From the NCBI GenBank assembly GCA_019856515.1, contig CP082230.1, positions 558,001 through 622,000 on the forward strand: a stretch of 64,000 bases of DNA. The letters run 5' to 3'. Under the pieces are notes generated by a model. That model was not told the origin of the DNA, ran no database searches, and saw only the letters and a program-made list of their open reading frames with translations. Every line of letters begins with the position of its first letter. Position 1 is the first letter of the stretch. Below, piece by piece: positions 46,077 to 55,374 of this stretch. The translations under genes were made by a program, and so were the position numbers. This DNA comes from Prolixibacteraceae bacterium (GTDB lineage: Bacteria > Bacteroidota > Bacteroidia > Bacteroidales > Prolixibacteraceae).

Positions 46077-48971
46077 TTACAAAATAAGAGCCGAATAGAG
46101 ATATTCTAATGGGTGAAGTACCACTTTCGATGTTTGTTTGCATATATGGTGTCTACAACTAGTACCAGAGGCCACAAACACAGTGTTCTTTTGTTGGGAT
46201 CGAATAGCTGGAAAGAGTGCTTTTTCACCAACATCAACGGCCAATTGATAGTGTTCCTTCTCGTAGCCAAATGAACCAGCCATCCCACAGCACCCTGAAT
46301 TTGATGTAGAGACCTCTGCATGTGTTGCTACCTGAAGCATCTTTATGGTGTCATTTATGCCAAAAGATGCTTTTTGATGACAGTGACCATGATAGAAAAT
46401 ATGTTCGTGTTTACTTCTTATCTTCTGTTTAAGAGCAGGATTGTTTTTTAACTGTTCCAGGATAAATTTATCTACAAGCATCAACCGTTGTGTCTGTTTC
46501 TGATAATCGCATGGTTGATCCACGAGATCCATATATTCATCTACCATTGCTGCAATGCATGAGGGTTCAATCCCCAAAATTGGTATATCTGTTGATGGAA
46601 GATTGCATATCATCTTCGCATTCGTGTTTGCAACTCTTTTGGCTTGATTTAATAACCCTTTAGAGATGTAGGTTCTACCACTCTGTTTTAAAAATAATGG
46701 ATATACTTTAATGTCAAGATGCTGAAGTAGAAGAAAGGTCTTATAGCCAATAGCGCTGTCGAAATAGTTGGTAAATTCATCGATATAGAGATACACATCA
46801 TATGAATCTTCGTGGCCTCGTGGTATTAAAGATCTTGTTGTTCTGTAACTGTATGCTGGTACATTGCTATCTTTAGCAATACCTACCAAACGTTTGAAAA
46901 TATCTGCCTTAATAATAAGATTTGTTAGTCGAGGCATTTTTCCTCCCCATTGACTTAATAGAGGCAGATAAGCAACCATTAGTGTTCGAAGAGATGGGGT
47001 ATGAGAGTTGTAATAGTGGGTTAGATATTCCGACTTTAATTTGGCAATATCGACTGATGAAGGACACTCCAATTTACAAGCCTTACAGCCTAAACACTCT
47101 TCAAGCACTCTTTTTAGATCCGGATTGGTGGTATCCCATTCGTTACTCTCTGTACGAATAACTTTACGCAACAAGTTTGCTCTCCCTCTTGTACTGAATG
47201 CTTCATCATTTGTTGCATGATAGGTAGGACACATTCCAGAATAGTTGTGATCTTTTCTGATACAGATCCCTGACCCTGTACATTTATCAATTTCATCATG
47301 AAGATGGACTGAATTATTGAAGCGGTAGATGGTGTTCAGCTCAGGAATAGGAGGTTGTAAATCATACTTTAAATGGTCGGTTATCAGATTGTTATTAAGG
47401 ATGACATTGGGGTTAAATATATTGTTGGGATCAAAAGTATGTTTGATCTGATTAAACCAATCTAAGATCTGATCACTGTACATTAACTTTAAAAATGGAG
47501 ACCTGAGGCGTCCATCCCCATGCTCTCCTGATAGCGAACCTCTATATTTCTTTACCAGAAGTGCAATCTCTTTAGAGAGAATCTTAAATTTCTCAAGATC
47601 CGAAGGGGCTTCTAGGTCAAGCATTGGTCGTAGGTGAAGTTCTCCTGTCGCAATGTGTGCATAATGAACACATTCTAATCCATTTTGATCAAGTATATCA
47701 TTAAATTCCTTGATGTAGTGTGGCAAAACAGACGGTAACACAGCAGTGTCCTCTATAACAGTGACACTTCTCTTTTTTGATTTTAGGTTAGCTAATACAC
47801 CTAGTCCATCTTTACGAATTTGCCAAATGGTAGAGATGTCACTGCGGGTATTAAATCGTGAAATAGATGTTGGATTATATTTTGAACGAATAAGTTTATG
47901 CAGTGCATCCACTTTTAAATCTAACTGACCTTGGCTCTTTTCTGCAATTTCAACAATAAGAACAGCTTGGGCCTGATCATCAAAATAGATCTTTAGATCA
48001 TACCTATTCAGCTTCGATACCGCCTTAATGATATGGTGATCCATCAACTCTATGGCGATAGGTTCTATGGTCAATATATCAATGTTTGCATGTAGTGCTT
48101 GCTCCAATCCGTCAAAACCAATTGTAATCACTTCGTTGTATGGAGGATAAAGAGGGACGAGGTTTAATCTAAATGATGTTCCTATACCTAAAGTTCCTTC
48201 TGATCCAGCAATGACCTTACATAAATTAATCTTTTTTTGACCATCCTTAAGATAAGATATCTGATCCATTGCATAGCCCATATTTCGTCTTTTAAGTTCT
48301 GGGGCAGGGAAGTGGTGTTGTATTTCAAAAGCAAAATTTGGTGAATCAACAATCTGGTCTATCTTTTTGTAGATATTTGACTCAATAGATTGATCCCCCT
48401 CCGTTTTCGTTTTTACCTGCTCTTGGGTAAGCTCTTCCAAGAGAATGGTCTCACCATTATACAAAAGCCATTCAGCTTTGATTAGATGGTCTCTTACACT
48501 TCCCATAATCAAAGAGTGTAATCCACAAGAGTTATTTCCAACCATGCCTCCGATACAACATCGATTGGAGGTCGAGGTTTCTGGCCCAAATTGGAGGTCG
48601 TGTTCTTTTAGGACACTATTCAGATAAGATAAATTAACCCCAGGTTCAACATCTACCCATCTCTCCTGAGGGTGGATTTGAATAATCTGGTTCATATATT
48701 TTGACATATCTACAATAATACCATGACCAATTGCTTGACCTGCCAATGATGTACCTGCTGTTCGAGCAGTAATTGAGAGGTTATGTTCATTTGCAAAATG
48801 GATCGTTTGCACTATGTCATCTCTATTTTTTGGAAAAACTATTGCACTTGGATTCATGTAATACAACGAGGCATCGGTGGCATACATTGTTCTTGTTGTG
48901 TCATCAATTAAAAGATCACCATCTATAGATGCATTTAATTTGTTCCAGTGAATCATGTTCTTCTTTGTCAT
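46077..48971 (-). CDS. FAD-binding and Fe-S-binding dehydrogenase (D-2-hydroxyacid type, YdiJ-like)
   Basis: The 964-residue protein fuses a GlcD-like FAD domain (about residues 30-250, with GTSLAGQA and MVGNNSCGLHS) and an FAD-oxidase C-terminal domain (about 270-520, ending in SGEHGDGRLRSP) to a ferredoxin-like domain with CTGSGICIRKDHNYSGMCP (about 563-581) and CLGCKACKLECPSSVD (about 626-641), and a C-terminal CCG domain with CCGMAG. Such enzymes oxidise D-2-hydroxyacids such as D-lactate or D-2-hydroxyglutarate and pass electrons to the quinone pool. An in-frame ATG lies five codons later (48956). The gene stands alone. Confidence 0.85.
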   Translation of the reverse strand: MTKKNMIHWNKLNASIDGDLLIDDTTRTMYATDASLYYMNPSAIVFPKNRDDIVQTIHFANEHNLSITARTAGTSLAGQAIGHGIIVDMSKYMNQIIQIHPQERWVDVEPGVNLSYLNSVLKEHDLQFGPETSTSNRCCIGGMVGNNSCGLHSLIMGSVRDHLIKAEWLLYNGETILLEELTQEQVKTKTEGDQSIESNIYKKIDQIVDSPNFAFEIQHHFPAPELKRRNMGYAMDQISYLKDGQKKINLCKVIAGSEGTLGIGTSFRLNLVPLYPPYNEVITIGFDGLEQALHANIDILTIEPIAIELMDHHIIKAVSKLNRYDLKIYFDDQAQAVLIVEIAEKSQGQLDLKVDALHKLIRSKYNPTSISRFNTRSDISTIWQIRKDGLGVLANLKSKKRSVTVIEDTAVLPSVLPHYIKEFNDILDQNGLECVHYAHIATGELHLRPMLDLEAPSDLEKFKILSKEIALLVKKYRGSLSGEHGDGRLRSPFLKLMYSDQILDWFNQIKHTFDPNNIFNPNVILNNNLITDHLKYDLQPPIPELNTIYRFNNSVHLHDEIDKCTGSGICIRKDHNYSGMCPTYHATNDEAFSTRGRANLLRKVIRTESNEWDTTNPDLKRVLEECLGCKACKLECPSSVDIAKLKSEYLTHYYNSHTPSLRTLMVAYLPLLSQWGGKMPRLTNLIIKADIFKRLVGIAKDSNVPAYSYRTTRSLIPRGHEDSYDVYLYIDEFTNYFDSAIGYKTFLLLQHLDIKVYPLFLKQSGRTYISKGLLNQAKRVANTNAKMICNLPSTDIPILGIEPSCIAAMVDEYMDLVDQPCDYQKQTQRLMLVDKFILEQLKNNPALKQKIRSKHEHIFYHGHCHQKASFGINDTIKMLQVATHAEVSTSNSGCCGMAGSFGYEKEHYQLAVDVGEKALFPAIRSQQKNTVFVASGTSCRHHICKQTSKVVLHPLEYLYSALIL

Positions 48972-49273
48972 ATATTAAAAATTGAAAAGTAGAATTTCTA
49001 TTTTATTGCCAAAAAGATATATAGACAATGCAGTTATTTATTAACTTTGCAATCTCTAGGTAACAATTGTATTCAATTAATGGAAAATGTTTATTGCAAA
49101 AGTATGAAAAATACCACGCATAATGTCAATTTTTATGTTGTAAAACAGACTGTTGTAAAAAAAGTGTTTTTTCATTGATAAAAATAATCAATCTATCGAG
49201 TAAATGGGACATTTTTATATAGTTTTGTCCTTACAAAAACGAAAGCATTCAACTTTAATATCTTCGATAAAAG
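48972..49273. other. intergenic region with candidate pta promoter
   Basis: A 302-bp AT-rich region between divergent genes. TAGTTTTG at 49220-49227 fits the TAnnTTTG -7 consensus and lies 47 bp before the pta start; a -33 box is not clear. Nothing else is seen. Confidence 0.35.
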
Positions 49274-50272
49274 ATGGAACTATTAAACCAAATTAAGGAG
49301 AACGCTAAGAAAGCGAATAAGAAAATTGTTCTTCCTGAAGGTGCTGAAGAGCGCACAATAAAAGCAACAGAAATTTTGTTGAAAGAGGGTATTGCCCAAA
49401 TCATTTTGCTAGGTAATGCAGAAGAGATTAAGGCCAATGCGGATAAATTAGGTGTTTGTATTGATGGTGCAACGATCGTAGATCCTACAACGGATGATCG
49501 TAGAGATGCATATGCAGACATTATGGTTGAAATTCGCAAGAAAAAAGGTCTCTCTAAAGAGAAAGCATTGGGTATGTTGAATGATCCTCTTTGTTTTGGC
49601 CCGATCATGATTAAAGCAGGTGATGCTGATGGTGAGGTTGCAGGTGCAATTAACTCAACAGGAGACGTACTTCGTCCAGCTTTCCAATTTGTCAAGACAC
49701 TTCCTGGAATGAGTTGTGTTTCTGGAGCATTCTTGATGTTCTTAAAGGACAAGTCATTTGGACACGAAGGAGTAATGGTCTTTTCTGATTGTGCTGTGAT
49801 GCCTGAAACAAATGATAAGCAGTTGGCAGAGATCGCAGTGGCTACAGCTAAGACAGCGAAGGCTATTGTTGGTATGGATCCTAAAGTTGCGATGCTTAGC
49901 TTCTCGACAAAAGGTAGTGCAAGCCATGATGTGGTAGATAAAGTAGCTAATGCAACGAAACTTGCACAAGAGATGGCTCCTGAATTTAAGATCGATGGTG
50001 AGTTACAACTTGATGCTGCTATTGTTAAAGAAGTTGCTACGCTTAAGGCTCCTGAGAGTCCTGTAGCAGGACAGGCAAATATCTTAATTTTCCCAAGTTT
50101 AGAGGCTGGAAACATTGGATACAAACTTGTTCAACGTTTGGCAGGTGCTGAGGCAGTAGGTCCAATCCTTCAAGGAATGGCTGCTCCAATTAATGATTTA
50201 TCACGTGGTTGTTCCGTAAGTGATATTGTTAACTTGGTGGCGATTACTGCAAATCAAGCTGCTGGAGAATAA
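49274..50272 (+). CDS. pta: phosphate acetyltransferase
   Basis: The 332-residue enzyme converts acetyl-CoA and phosphate to acetyl phosphate in the cytoplasm, the first step of acetate formation. It is the short form of Pta with only the PTA/PTB catalytic domain: KIVLPEGAEERT near residue 16, PAFQFVKTLPG and GVMVFSDCAVMP (about residues 162-171) and NILIFPSLEAGNIGYKLVQRL (about 273-293) are all typical. The gene begins a fermentation cluster with a dehydrogenase and acetate kinase on the same strand, though a hairpin terminator lies directly after its stop, so transcription may be reduced there. Confidence 0.95.
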   Translation: MELLNQIKENAKKANKKIVLPEGAEERTIKATEILLKEGIAQIILLGNAEEIKANADKLGVCIDGATIVDPTTDDRRDAYADIMVEIRKKKGLSKEKALGMLNDPLCFGPIMIKAGDADGEVAGAINSTGDVLRPAFQFVKTLPGMSCVSGAFLMFLKDKSFGHEGVMVFSDCAVMPETNDKQLAEIAVATAKTAKAIVGMDPKVAMLSFSTKGSASHDVVDKVANATKLAQEMAPEFKIDGELQLDAAIVKEVATLKAPESPVAGQANILIFPSLEAGNIGYKLVQRLAGAEAVGPILQGMAAPINDLSRGCSVSDIVNLVAITANQAAGE

Positions 50273-50279
50273 AAATACA

Positions 50280-50303
50280 AAAAGGGAGATTTTTCTCCCT
50301 TTT
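50280..50303 (+). terminator. hairpin after pta
   Basis: A 10-bp perfect stem AAAAGGGAGA (50280-50289) with TCTCCCTTTT (50294-50303), between pta and the dehydrogenase gene. It may attenuate rather than fully end transcription. Confidence 0.7.
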
Positions 50304-50345
50304 CATATGTAGATAAAACTATATAAGAAATAAAGAATCGCTAAA

Positions 50346-51311
50346 ATGACAAAGATAGTAGAACAAATAGAGGACTTTGGTCTAAGTAAAAAACACCGCT
50401 CAAAGACGTTGTTTTCTAGGATCGGTATTGTCGGATGTGGAAAGGTTGGCCAGAATATTGCACGTATTGCTGCAGTCAATGGCATTGAGGTGGTGTTTAT
50501 TGAAGTCTCAATAGAGAAAATTGCGGAAGCTAAAGCACGTATTGATAGTGAATTAGACAAGCGTATCGATACTTGGGGCTTAACACCAGGAGAGAAAAAA
50601 GCGATCCTTACTCGTATTATTGGCTCAACGGATTACGCAGATCTAGCAGATTGCGATTTTGTTATTGAGGCAATTCGTGAGCAATCAGAAGGATTACGTA
50701 TTGAAACAAGAAAGGACGTTTTCAAAGATATTGAAGCCAACGTTAGTAAAGAATGTATTATTGCAACAAACTCAACTACGATTGCAATTACAGAACTTGC
50801 TTCGGAACTTAATCATAAAGAGCGTTGTGTAAGTCTTCATTTCTTTATCCAATCAGCAGAAGCAAAAGTTTGTGAAGTGGTGAAGAGTCTTTATACTACA
50901 GAAGAGGTATTCCAAAGTGTGGTGACTTTTGTTCATATGCTTAACCGTAGTGTGGTTAGCGCTTCAGAATCAGCTGGACTTGTCTCTATTAGACTATTCT
51001 GTACTCTATTGAATGAGGCTTGTGAAACTTTGATGGAAGGGGTTTCTGATATTGCAGGTATCGATAAAACAATGAAAGTTGGTTTCGGTATGCGCTTTGG
51101 TCCATTTGAGTTAGCCGACATTTTGGGTATCGATAAAATCGAAAGATATATGGAGAACCTTTATGGTGAATTTGGTAAGGTAAAATATAAACCATCTCCA
51201 TTAATTAAGAAGCTTTCTCGTGCGAAACGATATGGTAAAGATACTTTACATGGTTTCTATCGTTACGATGAGCAAGGAGTAATTATTAAAGATGACTACT
51301 TTAAGTCATAA
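50346..51311 (+). CDS. 3-hydroxyacyl-CoA dehydrogenase (3-hydroxybutyryl-CoA dehydrogenase-like)
   Basis: The 321-residue enzyme has an NAD-binding Rossmann domain (RIGIVGCGKVGQNIARIAA, about residues 25-43) and the 3HCDH signature: EAIREQSE near residue 115, the NSTTIAITELA segment (about 140-150) with the catalytic histidine in HFF after it, and a helical C-terminal domain. It interconverts 3-hydroxyacyl-CoA and 3-oxoacyl-CoA, as in butyrate formation from acetoacetyl-CoA. Its location between pta and ackA is unusual, and no crotonase or acyl-CoA dehydrogenase gene lies beside it. A charged N-terminal extension of about 24 residues precedes the Rossmann fold. Confidence 0.87.
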   Translation: MTKIVEQIEDFGLSKKHRSKTLFSRIGIVGCGKVGQNIARIAAVNGIEVVFIEVSIEKIAEAKARIDSELDKRIDTWGLTPGEKKAILTRIIGSTDYADLADCDFVIEAIREQSEGLRIETRKDVFKDIEANVSKECIIATNSTTIAITELASELNHKERCVSLHFFIQSAEAKVCEVVKSLYTTEEVFQSVVTFVHMLNRSVVSASESAGLVSIRLFCTLLNEACETLMEGVSDIAGIDKTMKVGFGMRFGPFELADILGIDKIERYMENLYGEFGKVKYKPSPLIKKLSRAKRYGKDTLHGFYRYDEQGVIIKDDYFKS

Positions 51312-51346
51312 TTTAAGCTTTTGATTTTTAAGATAAAGAAATTATT

Positions 51347-52546
51347 ATGAAGGTTCTAGTATTAAATTGTGGTAGCTCCTCAATAAAATATCAATTAATA
51401 AATATGAATACTGAGGCCGTTCTTGCAATCGGTCTAGTAGACAAAGTAGGAATGACTGGTTCTTACTTAAAGCATGAAAAAGAGTCTGGTGAAGAGGTAA
51501 TTTTCGAAGGAGAGATCCTTGATCACTCTGCAGGTATCGAGTATGTATTAGGAGTACTTACAAGCGAAAAACATGGTTGTTTGAAAGATCTTAATGAGAT
51601 CGATGCTGTAGGTCACCGTGTTGTTCATGGTGGAGAAAGATTCAACTCTTCTGTATTTATTACCGAAGAGGTGGTTAAAGAGATGCAGAAGTGTATCGAT
51701 TTAGCACCGCTACACAATCCACCAAACTTAAGTGGTATTGAAGCGATCTCTTCTTTAATTCCTGATGTACCACAATGTGGTGTTTTTGACACAGCATTCC
51801 ATCAAACCATGCCAGAGCACTCTTATATGTATGCGATCCCATATAAACTATATGAGAAGTATGGTATTCGTCGTTATGGTTTCCACGGAACAAGCCACCG
51901 CTATGTCTCAGAGCGTGCTTGTGAGATCCTTGGTTTGGATTACAAAAATAGTAAGTTGATTACTTGTCACCTTGGTAACGGTGGTTCACTAGCTGCAATT
52001 AAGAATGGTGAATCAATGGACACAAGTATGGGATTCACTCCTGTTGAAGGACTTATGATGGGTACTCGTTGTGGTGACCTTGATGTTGGTGCTGTGACAT
52101 ACATTATGGAAAAAGAGCAAATCGGTATTAAATCATTCAATACCCTTGCGAACAAACATAGTGGATTATTAGGGGTTTCGGGTGTCTCTTCTGATGGTAG
52201 AGATGTTCGTAAAGGTGTTGACGAAGGAAATGCTCGTTGTAAACTAGCCGTTGATATGTTTGACTACAGAGTGAAAAAATATATTGGTGCTTATGCTGCT
52301 GCTATGGGTGGGGTGGACGCGATTATCTTTACTGGAGGTATCGGTGAAAACGCCATGGATCATAGAGAGAGTATCTGTTCTGATTTAGAGTTCTTGGGTT
52401 GTCAAATGGACACTGAGAAGAATAAAGTTCGTGGTAAAGAGGCTGTCTTCTCTACAGATGATAGTCGTGTTAAACTTATTGTTGTTCCAACAAATGAGGA
52501 GTTAGTTATTGCGCGTGATACTATTGAAATTATTAAAAACAGATAA
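51347..52546 (+). CDS. ackA: acetate kinase
   Basis: The 399-residue cytoplasmic enzyme forms acetate and ATP from acetyl phosphate and ADP. Signatures are the N-terminal VLVLNCGSSSIKYQL (residues 3-17), HGTSHRYVSE (about 180-189), the ATP-site HLGNGGS and the C-terminal FTGGIGENA. Length matches typical AckA. It follows the dehydrogenase by 35 bp and ends at a strong terminator. With pta upstream it completes the acetate branch for substrate-level phosphorylation. The butyrate kinase gene further on is a distant paralog. Confidence 0.96.
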   Translation: MKVLVLNCGSSSIKYQLINMNTEAVLAIGLVDKVGMTGSYLKHEKESGEEVIFEGEILDHSAGIEYVLGVLTSEKHGCLKDLNEIDAVGHRVVHGGERFNSSVFITEEVVKEMQKCIDLAPLHNPPNLSGIEAISSLIPDVPQCGVFDTAFHQTMPEHSYMYAIPYKLYEKYGIRRYGFHGTSHRYVSERACEILGLDYKNSKLITCHLGNGGSLAAIKNGESMDTSMGFTPVEGLMMGTRCGDLDVGAVTYIMEKEQIGIKSFNTLANKHSGLLGVSGVSSDGRDVRKGVDEGNARCKLAVDMFDYRVKKYIGAYAAAMGGVDAIIFTGGIGENAMDHRESICSDLEFLGCQMDTEKNKVRGKEAVFSTDDSRVKLIVVPTNEELVIARDTIEIIKNR

Positions 52547-52573
52547 TTTCATTTCACTATATATCCTAAAGGG

Positions 52574-52608
52574 GGAATACTTATTTAATTAAGTATTCCT
52601 CTTTTTTT
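52574..52608 (+). terminator. rho-independent terminator of the pta-ackA unit
   Basis: A 10-bp perfect stem GGAATACTTA (52574-52583) with TAAGTATTCC (52590-52599) followed by TCTTTTTTT. Confidence 0.9.
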
Positions 52609-52917
52609 GCTTTGAACTTTTTTATTCCCTTTATAGATACTCATTAGAACTAAAGACATAGTTGATCGTGACATATGAGAAAAATGACGATTTTTATGGT
52701 AAAAAGTTGAATCAGGCCATTCTTTAGACTTATTTCATTTTGATAGTTTAAAACAGTTTCAGACTGTAAAAGATTACATTTAAAAATAGGAGAATTATTA
52801 TATTATATATTTATTTCTTAGAATGGATCTAGCTAAGAAACTGACAAAAGACCAAAGGGAGAGAAATGGCAGCTTTCCGAACCAACAAATTCTTTATATT
52901 AGGGTAAAAATTTTGAT
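52609..52917. other. intergenic region before ptb
   Basis: About 310 bp of AT-rich sequence that must hold the ptb-buk promoter. No clear box, repeat or RNA gene was found. Confidence 0.3.
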
Positions 52918-53817
52918 ATGAAAAACACATCGTTAGATACTTTGATAGAAGTAGCACAACAAGGAGAAGTTCGTCGCCTTGTAATAATGCATGCTATGGA
53001 TCATCATACCTTAGAAGCAGCTTACATTGCAAAACAAAAAAGTGTTTGTGATATTCTTCTAACAGGAGATAAGAGTGTGATCGAGGATATATGTAGTAAG
53101 CATGGATATGACTCATCGGTATTCAAAATATTTTCTACGAATTCTCTAGAGGAGTCTATCGTGACGACCGTTGGTCTACTTAAGAACAAAGAGGCTGATT
53201 TTGTAATGAAAGGAAGCTTAACGACAGATCAATATATGAGAGCTATCCTTGCCAAAGATGCTTGCCTATTTGATCGCGGATCAATTTTGTCGCATGTCAG
53301 TGCGATCTCAATACCATCTTTTGATAGACTTCTTATCGTATCTGATGTTGCTATCATACCACTACCTACGATTGAGAATAAGATCCAAATGGTGAACTAT
53401 CAAAAGCAGATATTTGAACGAATTGGGATCAAAGATCCAAAGATCGGTATTATCACCCCTTCAGAAGTGGTATCTAAAAAGGTCGTATCATCCACAGATG
53501 CTGTTGAAGTGAAAGAGCATTTTAAAGATGACAACGCTGTCATTGTGGAAGGACCAATATCATTGGATTTGGCTTTAGATAAAGAGGCTGTTTTAGAGAA
53601 AGGATACAAGAGTCCTGCAGCAGGTGAGTGTAATGGCTTGATTTTTGCAAACCTAGAGGCAGGAAATGTGTTCTATAAGAGTGCCACCAAATTGATGCAT
53701 GCCGAAACAGCTGCCATCGTAATGGGGGCACATATTCCGATTGTATTAACCTCTAGAGGTGATAGTGTTCAGTGTAAGATAAATTCAATAGCAATGGGAG
53801 CAATCCTCTCAAACTAA
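52918..53817 (+). CDS. ptb: phosphate butyryltransferase-like enzyme
   Basis: The 299-residue protein has the PTA/PTB fold. The segments VMKGSLTTDQYMRAIL (about residues 98-113) and NGLIFANLEAGNVFYKSATKL (about 239-259) fit phosphate butyryltransferase better than Pta, and the gene is followed after 13 bp by butyrate kinase. It exchanges the CoA of butyryl-CoA (or branched short acyl-CoAs) for phosphate. The combination with the upstream 3-hydroxyacyl-CoA dehydrogenase supports butyrate as product, though isobutyrate or isovalerate from amino acids is an alternative. No ATG other than this one fits. Confidence 0.88.
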   Translation: MKNTSLDTLIEVAQQGEVRRLVIMHAMDHHTLEAAYIAKQKSVCDILLTGDKSVIEDICSKHGYDSSVFKIFSTNSLEESIVTTVGLLKNKEADFVMKGSLTTDQYMRAILAKDACLFDRGSILSHVSAISIPSFDRLLIVSDVAIIPLPTIENKIQMVNYQKQIFERIGIKDPKIGIITPSEVVSKKVVSSTDAVEVKEHFKDDNAVIVEGPISLDLALDKEAVLEKGYKSPAAGECNGLIFANLEAGNVFYKSATKLMHAETAAIVMGAHIPIVLTSRGDSVQCKINSIAMGAILSN

Positions 53818-53830
53818 TAAAATATACCTA

Positions 53831-54907
53831 ATGAAAGAGACTAAAATTTTAGCAATCAACCCAGGGTCTACATCGACTAAAATTGCAGTATTTCAGAACA
53901 AGAAATGTATTTTCTTGAAAACTATTAGACATTCGGCAGAGGAGTTATCTCAGTATGAAACCATATATGATCAATTTCATTTCCGTAAGAAAATGATATT
54001 AAAGGAGCTCGGAACTGAAAATATTGGTCCTGGTGCTGTGAATGTTATTATTGCTCGTGGTGGAGTTACTAAACCTCTTGAATCAGGGGTTTATGAGATA
54101 AACCAAGCGATGGTGGATGACTTAAATAGTCGTGAATATGGAATGCATGCAAGTAATCTGGCTCCACTATTGGCATTTGACTTGGCATCAAAAATTCCAA
54201 ATACAAAAGCTTTCATTTCAGATCCTGTAGTTACAGATGAACTCGACGCGTTGGCAAGAACAGCTGGTCATCCACTTTTTGAGAGACGTTCTATTTTTCA
54301 TGCCTTGAATCAAAAGGCGGTAGCCAGAGCTTATGCAAACAGTATCTCCAAACCTTATGAGTCGTTGAATCTAATTGTAGCACATCTTGGAGGAGGTGTC
54401 TCTGTTGGTATCCATGATCATGGTTCTGTGGTAGATGTAAACAATGCTTTGGATGGCGAAGGTCCGATATCACCAGAACGTAGTGGTTCACTACCTAATG
54501 GTCAATTGGTTGATCTTTGTTTTACTGGTGATTATACACAATCTGAGATCAGAAAGATGATATGTGGTAATGGTGGTTTTGTTGCACACCTTGGAACTTC
54601 TGATGGTCTTGAAATCCAAAATAGAGCAGAAGCAGGAGATGAGAAGTGTAAGCATTTGCTAGATGTGATGGCATACCAAGTGGCTAAAACTATTGGAGAG
54701 ATGGCAACAGTCGTTGCTGGTAAGGTGGATGCTATTTTGATTACTGGAGGATTAGCATACGATAAAAAGATGGTTGCTGAAATTTCACGTCGTGTTTCAT
54801 TCCTAGCACCTATTAGTGTTCATCCAGGTGAGGATGAGATGGAAGCGATGTTCTCAAATGCCCAACGTCATTTAGATGGGCAAGAAGCTTTGAAAGAGTA
54901 TAAGTAG
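53831..54907 (+). CDS. buk: butyrate kinase
   Basis: The 358-residue enzyme transfers phosphate from butyryl phosphate to ADP, yielding butyrate and ATP. It has the acetate-kinase fold with signatures ILAINPGSTSTKIAVF (residues 6-21), HLGGGVSVGIHDHG (about 188-201) and ILITGGLAYDKK (about 303-314). The family length is about 355-360, as here. It forms a pair with ptb. The hairpin terminator after it closes the fermentation cluster. The acyl-chain specificity (butyrate, isobutyrate or others) cannot be decided from the sequence. Confidence 0.93.
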   Translation: MKETKILAINPGSTSTKIAVFQNKKCIFLKTIRHSAEELSQYETIYDQFHFRKKMILKELGTENIGPGAVNVIIARGGVTKPLESGVYEINQAMVDDLNSREYGMHASNLAPLLAFDLASKIPNTKAFISDPVVTDELDALARTAGHPLFERRSIFHALNQKAVARAYANSISKPYESLNLIVAHLGGGVSVGIHDHGSVVDVNNALDGEGPISPERSGSLPNGQLVDLCFTGDYTQSEIRKMICGNGGFVAHLGTSDGLEIQNRAEAGDEKCKHLLDVMAYQVAKTIGEMATVVAGKVDAILITGGLAYDKKMVAEISRRVSFLAPISVHPGEDEMEAMFSNAQRHLDGQEALKEYK

Positions 54908-54926
54908 ATCCATTTCCATAAAAGAG

Positions 54927-54956
54927 ATAGGCTAGCAGCTCTTTCTGTTAGCCTAT
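54927..54956 (+). terminator. hairpin terminator of ptb-buk
   Basis: A 12-bp stem with one mismatch (54927-54938 with 54945-54956, ATAGGCTAGCAG/CTGTTAGCCTAT), followed by TTTTG. Confidence 0.8.
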
Positions 54957-55364
54957 TTTGTGTCAACTCTATTGGTATAAGTAATGGATCACAATTAGTG
55001 ATATGGGGCCAAAATATAGTGGATCTCCATAGGTTTCCTCCGTAGTTTGTAGATACTTCAAGGATACTTCGTTGATACTTGATTCATCAAAAATGTTAAA
55101 TAGATAAATATTCTATAGCGATAAGATCTTAAATTTATTTTTTATTCTACCGTCAATCTATTATCTGAGGTTATTTAGGTGAGATCTCTTCATACTACCT
55201 AATTCAGTAGATGTTTCAATACAAACAAGCGATTCCTTCTTGTGTTTAAATACAGGGGCTGTTCATAAAATAATTCATTTCCCTCTGTAATACCAATACA
55301 ATGAAAGTGCTAAACATTATCTTCAGTCAAATGTAGCAATTCCAGTTACATCATGCGATCTTTC
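54957..55364. other. intergenic region upstream of the insertion sequence
   Basis: About 400 bp without a gene. Around 55254 the sequence CAGGGGCTGTTCATAAAA resembles the outer end of some insertion sequences and may be a scrap of another element; otherwise nothing is recognised. Confidence 0.3.
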
Positions 55365-55374
55365 TTAAAGGAAG

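Noticed and set aside
46106..46321. A 71-codon minus-strand frame in the FAD dehydrogenase gene
   Set aside because: Alternative frame of the same strand inside a long conserved gene.
49255..50124. A 289-codon open frame on the minus strand opposite pta
   Set aside because: Serine/alanine-rich mirror of a conserved gene; pta on the plus strand has all family signatures.
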